Shown here: piece by piece, positions 12,388-22,393 of the stretch | How the letters are laid out: every line of letters starts with the position of its first letter | Numbering within the stretch: the first letter of the stretch is position 1 | Source of the DNA: Cenococcum geophilum 1.58 | Taxonomy: Eukaryota > Ascomycota > Dothideomycetes > Gloniales > Gloniaceae | Direction of reading: 5' to 3' | NCBI GenBank assembly: GCA_001692895.1 | Contig: KV748214.1 | Coordinates: 496,001 to 560,000 of the forward strand | DNA length: 64,000 bases | Notes under the pieces: generated by a model | Database searches by the model: none | What the model was told of the DNA's origin: nothing | What the model saw: only the letters and a program-made list of their open reading frames with translations | Position numbers and translations under genes: made by a program

Positions 12388-13986
12388 ATAGAACTAACGG
12401 AAAAAGAATGGGCCGTAATAGCCAGTAAATATAGATACGGAATTAATGTAGACAAGGCTATAAAAGACGAGCTAGTAAAGTTCGTAGAAACAACAATATA
12501 TCTAACACAAGACCTTATAGACAACGACTTATAGTATATCTTTTGGGAGTAGTTCGAGGGGTTTACAGTAGAGAGCTTTAAGAAGATACGTATAGATATT
12601 AGATCTAAGCTACGAAGACATCTCCTTAAAAGAGGTATTTATATAGGCAGACGCACTAGCAGAATTACTATATTTAAGCTATTATTTAAAGTTATATAAG
12701 AAGAAGAGCTATATTAATGGACAGATAAAGAGATCGTAGCAACTATTAAGGAGTTAGCAGAACCACTGGCTACAAGAGCACTACGAGATAGGTTAAACTA
12801 CACTCGTGACGGTCTATTAGGTTAGCCTATAGCTATAGTTACTACCCCACCTAGTCCTCCTCTTGCCCGGTATCTTTACCCTAGTACTATTAGGGGTAGA
12901 CTAAACCATACTCTTAACGGTTTAGCTATTGGCCCAGAATTAATTTAGCCTATAGCTATAACACCGCCCAGAACGTAGATACCTACCCCTATAATACCAC
13001 AACTACCTATAAAGTCTCCGCCGCAACTACCCCTACCGCTAGCTACCCCAATCACTACCCCTACTGCCCCTTTTGGTACTTCTACCCTACCTAGTCCTCC
13101 TCCTACCCGGTATCTTTACCCTAGTACTACTAGAGATAGACCAAACTATACTCTTAACGGTTTAGCTATTAGCCCAGAATTAGTTTAGCCTATAGCTATA
13201 GCTATAGCTACAATACCACCCAGAACGCAGATACCTACCCCTATAATACCTTAACTATCTATTATATCTATACCCCGGCAAGCTATACTAACTACCTCTA
13301 CCCTCCCTCTAGTAACTGCTCCTACCCTACCACTAGCTGCTCCGCTAATTCCACCAGCTATTCTAACTACCGCACTACTAGTTATCCCAATCGCTGCACC
13401 ACCAGCTACCCCAATCACTACCCCTGCTACCCCTACTGCCCCCGCTGCCCCTACTACCCCTACTACCCCTCCCAGTCCTTAATCCTCCAATTATAACCAA
13501 TTGCTATAGTTAAGAGAGCAGCAACCACAGTAGCTGTAGTAACTGTAGCAGCTATACATATATATACCACCTAGGCTAACTATACCTAGTATGGAGTAAG
13601 GACCTAGGTAAAGACCTAAATATAATAAGGAGGTGGCTATAATTATAAAGATCTATATAGACAACTAAAAGGCTTACTAGGGAGTTCCTACCTATAGAAC
13701 TGCCGTCTTAAACCCTAAAGAAGACTTATCTTAGTTAATTAATAAGTTACAATCTTTAACCGTTGCATAGGAGAAGGAATACCCCAGTTAAGGAGCGTAT
13801 ACTACCTTTACAGATTGCCGCTACTATAGTTAAGATTAAGGCCGGAATTATAACTAGAATAACTAAAGCTGTAACCAAAACGGCTAAAACCTTAGCTATA
13901 AAGGATTTAAATAGTACGCAAGTACTACAGGTGTTAATATGGAGGGGGTTCCAGTTAAAGCCTATAACTCTATTAGCGTAGGTTAA
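12388..13986 (+). pseudogene. Gag-like frame of the non-autonomous LTR element
   Basis: One reading frame (12388, 13759 and 13981 share the same phase) runs 1.6 kb with no detectable frameshift, interrupted only by TAA/TAG at positions that look like former Gln codons, and closes with TAA at 13984. It starts ELTEKEWAVIASKYRYGIN (no Met chosen, since the upstream part is low-complexity), then a basic helical region, then a proline-rich part in which a segment of about 175 nt is duplicated (12841-13013 and 13084-13263). A Gln-rich stretch follows near 13500-13560, and the end is rich in Asn/Gln/Tyr. I see no zinc knuckle or enzyme motif. The structure suggests a gag-like RNA-packaging protein, but this is inference. 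Confidence 0.65.
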
Positions 13987-14257
13987 ATAAATAAACTATA
14001 AGGCATTGCCTAGGTGTATAGTAGGGAGTAGGCAATACCCTTATATAGGAGAAAGAGAGAGACGAACTAATAGGGGAGGAAGGAGGCTGTAAGCCTAAAG
14101 AGCTTATAGGAGGTAGCTAAGGCCTAGCCGAAGGCTACCCTTAGCAGCCCTAAGAGCTCCTAGGATATAGCTAAGATAGTATTATAGGACTACCCATAAT
14201 ACCTTATACACGCCTACCTATTTATACCGCCAAGACACTAGTATCTAATATCCGCAG

Positions 14258-14360
14258 TGTCTAATATCTGCAATATCTGCAAAATCCGCAATATCCGCAA
14301 TATCCGCAATATCCGCAAGATCCGCAATATTAACAATATCCGCAATATTCGTAATGTCCG
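14258..14360 (+). repeat. ATATCCGCA microsatellite
   Basis: About ten tandem copies of a 9-bp unit (A/C)ATATCCGCA, with variants ATATCTGCA and AGATCCGCA, lie between the gag-like frame and the 3' end of the element. Confidence 0.85.
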
Positions 14361-14604
14361 TAATTCTCTACACTAATTTAAAGTCTTTATATAACTATCT
14401 CATCCGATAAGGAACTACGTAAAAGAAACGCTTAATAATCGATATTAATGGAGATACTAACCCTATAGATGCTACGACAAAGGTTAAATTATAGGCTATA
14501 GGGTGGGTTAAACAAACGGAGTCGGCTTTAGTTTAACTAGGTGTAATAAGCTTAGACTATACAAAGCCAACCGCTAAGGCGCTAGTGGCGGGCGAACTAA
14601 TAGC

Positions 14605-14631
14605 GATTTTTTATCCCGGGGATAGAAAATC
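14605..14631. repeat. Hairpin of the shared 3' module (gag-only element copy)
   Basis: GATTTTTTATCCCGGGGATAGAAAATC forms a hairpin about 195 bp inside the 3' LTR. CTAAGGCGCTAGT precedes it at 14574 and ATTGGCTGG follows. After this come three copies of GGCAGAATTTGG-like sequence (14660-14690). Confidence 0.7.
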
Positions 14632-14825
14632 CTAATTGGCTGGTTCAACGGCATGGCAGAATTTGGCAGAATTTTGGTAGAATTTGGCAGATTATTACGT
14701 ATCGATTAGATCTCTAGCTATTACGTATTATAGACGGAAGAGCTAGCTATTGCGTATACGCTACGAGTAGTCTAGAAGACTTAACTTTGGAGTATAGATT
14801 AGCCTTCTTTTTAGAGTTGCTCTAG

Positions 14826-14994
14826 TGTCGGAACGTTAATTACGTGACGTAGTTATAAGACTACGAAGCGAGACTAACTATCTAACCTTGGAGCAACCCC
14901 TTTCTTCTAACAACAACTAACTACCAACTTTAACACCGCATACGTACCACTACAAGTGATATTCGTGCACGTTGATAAAGTGAGTATACCGACA
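14826..14994 (+). repeat. 3' LTR of the gag-only element (copy B)
   Basis: 169 bp with intact termini TGTCGGAACG and TATACCGACA. It is followed directly by the GTAAC target duplication. Confidence 0.87.
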
Positions 14995-15200
14995 GTAACT
15001 TAACCTTTACTACTCCGATCCTATTAATCCTTTCTTTAAATATCCTATTATTATCTATTAATTAATTAACTATTTTTTATAGCTGTTTAACAGTAACTAG
15101 TTGCGAGTTAGTATCTACTATACTAGTATTATTACCTAATCCTAAGGTAGTTGCCGCTGTAGACGCTGTTATAGCTACTACTTTTAGTAGCATATTATTT
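14995..15200 (-). pseudogene. Ty3/Gypsy gag, N-terminal part
   Basis: Minus-strand translation from an ATG near 15194 gives MLLKVVAITASTAATTLGLG, then a segment containing SQLVTV and NNRIFKERINRIG, ending VKVKL exactly at the insertion. Joined to the gag at 11688 it continues PLIK.FLGD in phase across the GTAAC duplication. This supports one interrupted gag. Confidence 0.65.
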
Positions 15201-15540
15201 AACTTCTTTTACTATAACCTTAGTAGTAAATATATAATAAAGCCTTGTAGGAAATACTACGGTAGACTTATTAATAGGCTAGGTATATAGGTATAGAATA
15301 GTTAACAATATAAATATAATTAGTAGAGTGGTTGCCTAATAGATTAACTCTAATTATATTCTAAGATTTACTATAAAGAAAAGAACTATCTAGATAGGGA
15401 CTATAGTCTTTTAAATACACAACCATACTCCTAAGAAATCCTCCTTATACGTAAGGTACGTCTTATATATAAGGTACGTAAGTTCCTCTCGTTCCTCTTG
15501 TTTAATATATTGCACATTATATAACCTTAGTTACCATTCC
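15201..15540. other. AT-rich RIP-degraded sequence, no gene seen
   Basis: This lies between the gag N-terminus of the Gypsy element and the hAT remnant. It should contain the Gypsy leader and LTR or the hAT 3' part, but I cannot see a partner repeat. Two near-copies of AAGGTACGT occur at about 15455 and 15475. Confidence 0.5.
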
Positions 15541-16584
15541 TCATCATATAGCTCCACTGGTTCCATCCTAGACCGTGCCTTAATTAACTAACTAGCTGCT
15601 TTCGAATCCTCTCCTAGTAGTCGTAACATCGTACTTAAAGCGTCTGTAACACTAGGCTAATTAATAAAACGTACCTGTTATATAGCTAATCTGGCTTTCC
15701 TTAATATTAAATTTGTTTAATACCTTAATTAGTACCTCTACCTGCTCCTCACTACCGTAAGACTCCTTATGCTCTCGTAGAGCAAGCGTTGCCTTTAAAA
15801 GGTAGCCAGCTTCGTTAATAAAGTGAGTAGTTATTACCTAGAAAGCCGACTTGTTTAGAGCCGTCTAACAGTTAATTATAAAATGGACTTTTAATATTGC
15901 CTTCTTAAGTCTTTTCTTAACTAAATCCTTATAAATTACGAACGTTTTACTAATAAGTAATAGCACTAAGTTGGCAGATCTGTAGAGGAGGTTATTAACT
16001 ATATAATTATAAATATAAAGGAAGGCTCTAAACTCTAGCCACTTAATAATTATGTAAGAAAGATTGTGTCTAACTATAAGGTAATAAAGGGCGTTTATAA
16101 AGTCGGCCTTATTTACCGAATCTTATAGGATCTTGTTAACTTTAGAGTCTATTTTACTAGCAGTTATCTCCTTCTGTTTATTAAATAAGGCGCTAATAGT
16201 AGACTTTATTGCTTTATCAACTTTAGACGTCTTAAGGGGGATTTTTATACCGTGTTTATTCTTTAGGTAGGCGCGAGCAAATATAAGGCTTAAACACTGT
16301 TTTTGGCAGCGCTTGCAGTAGAAAAGCTCCTAGTTTAAATTGCTACGTTCTGGTTAGCCTTTTAGAGGTTTATTAAGGGTATACAACCAAAGAACTTTAT
16401 CCTTGCGTTCTCTCTTCCGTTTTAGTTAAGGAATTCTAATTTAGTAATAAGGGTCCTCACGGGCAGCCGTTACGTTATTAAACTCACACAAATCGTGCTC
16501 GCTAAGGGCGGAAACTTCGTCTACTTCTTCTTCTTCTTACTATCTCTTTTGGCTACGGGTGCGGGGGGACGGTAGGGGAGTCAT
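15541..16584 (-). pseudogene. hAT-family transposase remnant (N-terminal half)
   Basis: Minus strand from ATG at 16584: MTPLPSPRTRSQKR, an acidic stretch, then a BED-like zinc finger region near 16330-16250 (YCKRC followed by LKNKHGIKI), then AIKSTISALFNKQKE. Further on come LKVHFIIN, FINEAGYLLKATLALREHK and ESQISYITG, which correspond to the hAT core (LALREHKGSH, IGYITGDN). The C-terminal dimerisation region is missing and TAA/TAG stops are scattered. The element is truncated, probably by the neighbouring Gypsy insertion. Confidence 0.62.
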
Positions 16585-19500
16585 GGCTGGTGTTAATGTT
16601 AATAATAGAAGCTTAGTGTTAACTAAAAGGAAGTAACACAACCAGACGTCGCGATAGGAGCATCGCGCGCCGTAACCGAGTATCACGTGTTAGGCAGATT
16701 TTATTAGGGGCTACAGCAAAATTTTGGCCTCTTAGCGCTTGCACGGATACAGCTGCCGATGACTGTCAATCGTCACCAAGGCTATATCACAACTTCCTCC
16801 TCCGCCCACTCCCTTATATATATTTACATAATCTATATAATCTATATAACTAATCGAGGCCTTTGATTTCGATTTCGATTATCAGATAATCTAAATAATC
16901 GTAATTTAGATAACTAACTTAATGATTATTGAGACCTCTGGGAAAGAGAAGGGGGGAGGGGGGTGGCAATGGAAACAAGGGGTAGGTGACCGAGTCAATG
17001 ACTGAGTCAATGGGTAGGTAGCTGAGTTGGGGTGGCAAGACAACCTGATTCAGGTCGACACTGTGTCACTTGGGTGATGTCTGGAACTCCACCGGGTACT
17101 CTATAGCCTAGGAAAACAATTAGACACGCACTTGCACACCAGAACCTGGTGCAGACGTAGGCCGAAACGGGTGTAACACCTACAAGACATTTGATGATCA
17201 ATCAAAAAGCTATATAGTCTTTGAAATTTAGGAAGCTCGCATCTCCTTAACCTGGCTTTGTATGGCCCTAGGCTGCTCTGGTAGTCTAAAACAGTAGGGC
17301 ATTGATATACTATTTTATTACCTGTAGAAGCTTAAGAAGAAAAACTTTATTTTAGCGATAACATACCGAGGAGCTTGGCAATTAATTTTTCTCTGTTAGG
17401 AATACAATTCGTTGCTAGAGATATCATTGAAATTCTCAACAGCAAGATCTAGCTGGGTCTCTCAATGGCCATTCTTGCATCCACACATGCCTACGTAATT
17501 CGATAGTTCTTTGGGTGTTCTTGCTCAAGCATATCGACTCACTTTGGAATAGTCCCTTAATGCATGAAAAATCTGTGCTATGCTGTTGCTGTGGTATTCC
17601 CAGAAGCCAGTGGCTACGAGCGGGCAGGCTCTCGCGGGTGCCTAAATTTGTGCTTCTCTACCTGAAATAATCCTTACAGAGGTGGGGAAAAAGCTATAGT
17701 GGACATTTTCTCTGGAAGTACTTAAACAGGAAGGGGAGTTGGATGAGAACTGCGCAGTATCACGCAATCGGAATGATTGTGAAATTGAGCTGATGATTCG
17801 AAGAACTAAGATTCACAGAACAGCACCAAACATGCATAGAAGGCACTGGCCTAGAAGGCGCTACTGCAGGCTACTCGTCGTGAGAAGTTGAGCGACAAGT
17901 GGTGTGAGCCCGGGATTTTTTAATGTGCGGCAATGCACCGTTAACGACGTAAGCGGGTTACAGAACCATAGCAAGATTCAGTCCCCGCTCTCAGGCTCTG
18001 TATACTGCAAAGTGTCTACTTCAAATCCGAGATGATATTTGGCGAAGGGAAGTGCTGAGGCCGGGAGAATTGATGATTATAACGCAACACGTGAGTCATG
18101 CATATGGATTTAGAGTCATGCGTTTCCAGGCTCGGAGAGAGCCTCGAAACGGGTTGGTTCGTAAACTCAATTTTTGCGCGCAACAAAAAAGAACTCATCG
18201 CAAAGGATCGAGGCAGAACAAGTCGATCCAGTGATGAGGGTTTTCTGCTGGCAGACTCAAATGAGAACAGTGATGATTACGCGTCATAAGATGTTTGAAA
18301 CGTCAAACATCGGATGCTCAGCATGACATCAAGCCGGCGTTCGTAAGCTTTGGGTATTGGATGATATCCTTGAACAATTTGCGACGAGGGAACTAGTTGC
18401 AGTAACGGCCCGTCATGAATCTAGACATGCGGATCAGCGATCATTGAACTTCATGGGTATTTTTTAATCTGTACAGTATAGTGCTGGGGTTCTATCTCCT
18501 CGCTTCGAAGCAGACAGCTTCACCATCTAGGGTCTAACCGAGCCTCAGAATAAGGTTTCGGACAACAAGGGATATATTTTCTCTCAGGCTGCTCGACATA
18601 TTATGCCCGACGGTCTTCGGATCTATTACTCTCTTCTTGCATCCGGGAAGCCCAACGCTGAGGTTGTTGATGTCGTATCATGCTGATGTCGTATCATACT
18701 CTTATCCAAGTTGCTGATACTCGGTTAGCTGCTCGATTTGGGAAGCTCTCTTTCACAGACTGGGCCATGAAATCCCGAAAGTCCCGCGGCTGTTTTCGGC
18801 AAGTCAATTCATCAGTTCCGTAAAGAGAAATGGGTACACAAGCTATAATCATAGGTGCTTGCCTTCGTATTGAGACTGCGCCTAGGATGCTTAGGGTTCT
18901 TATATCACCAGACATTTTGCAAGACGTATAATTTCCGCACTTGTCATGCTGTAACCCATGCATGATAGCCCGTGGACTCCACAGCCGCGGGTTCAGGTTG
19001 ACGACCGCAACCATGCTCTCGTCATCATGGTGTGAGATATGAGAGGAAATGTTCCAGATCCTACGGCAATGCCAAGCAATCTGGGGCTGAAGATGTTGGG
19101 GAGTATGACCCTAATCACGACATCGGCACCAATTGATGAGAGGATACGGTAGAGTAAGGCGGTTTAGAAGCGACATGATTGAAGAATGTAATTACTCCGG
19201 AAACTTTCCCAGACCGAGATCTTCGGCCGGCATGCGGCCAGCCCCCTGATGCCAGATGAATGACGAGTGAGCGGGGCTCCACAGTTTAATGAAGAGATCG
19301 ACTGGAACCGAAGACTGATGAAACTCAAGCGCCATGTTCCTTACAGCTCCTCATGGGAAGAGTGTTACCGCAGTGAAACCATCACCAGAGTGTGTAAGAC
19401 GTCGTGGACAGGAGCTGGAAAATGGTACATGGTAGGCATGCCTAACTAGTCCAGGTCGGCGGCTGGGGGGTTGAGAGACAATTACCCAAAAAAACTGAGA

Positions 19501-19600
19501 CAGTAGGACCACAAGCCGTTTGGAATGACTCGGACAACGAAGAGTCAAGGACGAGTCGTTTATCAGAGCGTACCTTGCAGCTTCTCAAACGAAAGGGCTA

Positions 19601-19641
19601 ATCCGACGCAATCCGACGCAATCCGGTGCAATCCGCGGTGC
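19601..19641. repeat. ATCCGACGCA tandem repeat
   Basis: Four adjacent 10-11 bp units: two perfect ATCCGACGCA, then ATCCGGTGCA and ATCCGCGGTGC. Confidence 0.85.
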
Positions 19642-20882
19642 AAATCGCTTCTACGCAGTTGGCTAGCCGACCAATTGACGATACCTGGCTTATTCGAGCG
19701 GCAATCCTGTCCGACTTTCTCCGGCCCACGTGCAGTGTGTTTGGAGCCAGCACCCGCTGTCACTAGAGGCGGAGACTAGACTCAGCATCACAATTAGCAT
19801 TCTGCATCGAAGACTTGCTGAGGAAAGTTTTTCCTGCAAACACCCACAAGCGAGAGAAATAGCTTTTAACCCACACAACCTCCCCCCAAAAGTCTTTGCG
19901 CATGCCAGCGTCGTAAAGAAGTGAGCGATTACCGTACCATGATACACCTACACTCCCCAGTGCCAAGCCCTTTCCCTTTGTACTTTCACGTCTGTGCTGC
20001 TGCTGTGCAACCGCCCGTTTTGCCGTCTATTTTTTGACCGGGCCGGGGCACTCAGCTCAAGCCAACCGTGTGAGGCAGCTAACCCCCACAGGAATCCGTG
20101 ACACTGAAGCTGTTCAGGCTTGACGACGAGGATCACAGCGCCTGTGCTGAGGCCTAGAGATGCTGTGGCTCCGGTGCAGGGGAAATCGGGCCTACCTTCT
20201 GACGCAGAGTTGGGTTGGGGCGACCTCCGGACCCTCCTCTGACCTGATACACAGCGGCGACAGGCCCCATTGACCATTTACTGTGTAAATACACATGTGG
20301 TGATCCAACGCTCGAGTGAGCAGGATTCTGCCTGAGTTGGCCGGAAGTACTCTTTCCAGTATACTCCTGGTTGGCGGTCGGCAGCCCAACACGGTGCCTG
20401 GCTCTCACCGACTCTTGCGACTATTACGACTCTAGCGACTCGAGCAGTCGAGCCGATACTTGGGCCTATCGACAGCTGCCGAAAAGGAGTAGCGCAGGCC
20501 TGGAGGGAGTCGTCTTCTTTTGCAGTGCCTGTTAGATTCGCAGCCCTCAACACGGGGCCTGCTTACCCCAGGATCGCCAACTCGCGGAAGGGGCTCCAGA
20601 TTTGTTCTTTTTCAGCCCCAGCGACCCCCACACCGGTCCTCCCGTCAGCCATCGCGCTGCGGTGGAACAGACCACACTAAAGAGCGCAGCCACTGGGTAA
20701 TTGGACCCAGCATGGCGGATGCGGAGGGGCCATTGGATGCTGTGAGCGCCTCGTCATCCCCATAATCTGACATGTGCGATCCAGACAAGGTGCACGCCCT
20801 GCCCGGGGAATGCGAACATGGCAGGCGGTCGATCGAGCGGCATCCCACTCTCACGCCCCATATTCGTCCAGCCCACCCCCAA

Positions 20883-20927
20883 CCCACACAACCCATACAG
20901 CCCATACAGCCCATCCAGCCCATCCAG
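20883..20927. repeat. CCCATACAG 9-bp tandem repeat
   Basis: Five consecutive units: a degenerate first, two CCCATACAG and two CCCATCCAG. Confidence 0.85.
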
Positions 20928-21961
20928 CCTCCAGCGCTCCTCCCTCGCTGAGATTGGCGGCGGCTTGCGGGGGAACAAGCTGTCCGCTGGAGATACAACG
21001 CGCGCTGGGCGCCAGTGAGATGGCACGAAAGCCCTCCTGCATTTGAATTGGATCATCGACCCTTGCCCCGTTGTTGATTGCTGCTGCTGCTACCTATCCC
21101 ATCTTTCGCTCTGTCATCGTGTCACCGTACGTCTCACTTGTCGCCTTGGCCAATGAAACCCGACGCTGAAACCGAGCGTGCACACATGCAGCAGGGCGAT
21201 GACTTGTGAAAAAGGTGACCTGATTAAGCGCAGATGTGACCGAGTATAACATCTCCCCCGCGCCCCCATCTTTTGAGATTAAGCGTCCAAACACTCCTGA
21301 CCCCGGATTTGCATCGCTATTGCCCTGAACGCAGCGTAGAGATCATCCTGACCTCACGCCCTCTGACCGTCTTGTCCTTTCTTTCCCTTGTCTGCCGTCC
21401 AATCGCCGCCTGACAGCTCATTCTCCCAGACTCACACCTCTCTCAGGCACTCATCCACCACGGCCATATTTTTCTCCTGTGCGAGCGTGATCAAGCCTTG
21501 CGACGTGGTCACGACAAAGTCTGTCTGACTCATATCCCCCACCGACCGTTGCGCGTACTGTCCTGCCACTGTCCTGCCCATAGAGTACAAGTACCCGCTA
21601 CTTCGTTGCGGCAGCTTGCGTGAGTAATAGATAGTACTCCTTCGAGGCAGACCGCATCCGTGGCACATTCACATTCACAGCCGCCTAGCATCCGTATAAG
21701 TCAGCTCGAACCAACAGGGAGGCCGCGCCTCAGCAGCCGTCGTCAGCTGAAATTTTATTTGCGTCTTACGTCGGCTTTGCCGTGGCTCATCGTCTTCTCC
21801 ACAATTTCTGGGGCATTGGGGCTCTGAGTTCCGCCGAAAAAAGAGGGTACTCGTTGTGTTGAAAGCGCACTAATATCCAGCATCGGAAATCCCGACCCTG
21901 CGCGCACGCCAGACGCTTTCTTCTTCCTTGGCCCGCTCGTAGTCGCATCAGTGCATCGCAT

Positions 21962-21967
21962 CCCCAG
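21962..21967 (-). promoter_or_regulatory. Candidate CreA-binding site (SYGGRG)
   Basis: CTGGGG on the minus strand, about 430 bp before the creA start. It fits the CreA consensus 5'-SYGGRG. Two further matches (GTGGGG, minus) lie at 22092-22097 and 22272-22277. Such hexamers occur often by chance; autoregulation of creA is known in other fungi, so this is only a suggestion. Confidence 0.35.
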
Positions 21968-22298
21968 CGCCTCTTGCTGGGAAGACCAGCTGGCCCCGTG
22001 ATCACATTTCCTAGGGACTGCGCCTCGCTGCAGGTTGAGATTTAACCTGCAGCCTGAGGCTCAGGCACAGCGCCGAATAGAGCCATTTCCCCCCCACAAG
22101 ACAAGTCATCGGGAAGGGGTCTGGCCTGAAGCACGAGCCGTATCTCGACCGGAGACCCACCGAATTCAAAAGAAAACTTCACCTCTTCTTTCCACTTCGG
22201 GCTTGGCGGCCTCCTTTTTCCGGCTGATCCTCGTCGACAAAGCTTGACCGTGCTGCTCTTCCTGCTTGTATCCCCACGTTTTCCTGCATCCTCGCCGG

Positions 22299-22307
22299 TA
22301 TATAAAG
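22299..22307 (+). promoter_or_regulatory. TATA box upstream of creA
   Basis: TATATAAAG, 87 bp before the chosen creA ATG. The open frame extends upstream through it to 22244, but a TATA element here and the conserved N-terminus support the ATG at 22394. An undetermined base (n) lies at 22316. Confidence 0.5.
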
Positions 22308-22393
22308 ATTTTCCCNCCCCCTCCTCCGGCTTTTGCTCGCTGTTACTACGCCCCTTAGCACGCCACTCTGTCGCCGCCGGGTGTGCTGATCAC

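Larger units (their letters stand above)
11689..14994 (+). mobile_element. Non-autonomous LTR element carrying a gag-like gene only
   Basis: Two 169-bp direct repeats (11689-11857, 14826-14994) with ends TGTCGG...CCGA(C/T)A enclose 3.0 kb. GTAAC occurs immediately before (11684-11688) and immediately after (14995-14999), a perfect target duplication. The interior has a repeated leader, one long gag-like frame, an ATATCCGCA microsatellite, and a hairpin module like that of the Copia element. I see no RT, integrase or RNase H. It is inserted in the Gypsy gag and is RIP-degraded. Confidence 0.85.
16585..22298. other. Long gene-poor interval upstream of creA
   Basis: Composition returns to normal at about 16.95 kb, after a last AT-rich tract with ATAATCTATAT repeats (16825-16920). 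Short open frames on both strands (for example 18694-19014 minus) show no recognisable family, no long coding bias and no convincing introns, so I call no gene. There are short tandem repeats at 19601-19641 and 20883-20927. The last 1-2 kb probably include the promoter and 5' leader of creA. Confidence 0.55.

Noticed and set aside
14258..14360. A CRISPR-like array
   Set aside because: Units are 9 bp and contiguous, without spacers; a microsatellite in a eukaryotic genome.
22244..22393. An N-terminal extension of creA from the upstream in-frame ATG
   Set aside because: It spans a TATA box and an undetermined base, is hydrophobic and unlike CreA; the family starts at the Met at 22394.
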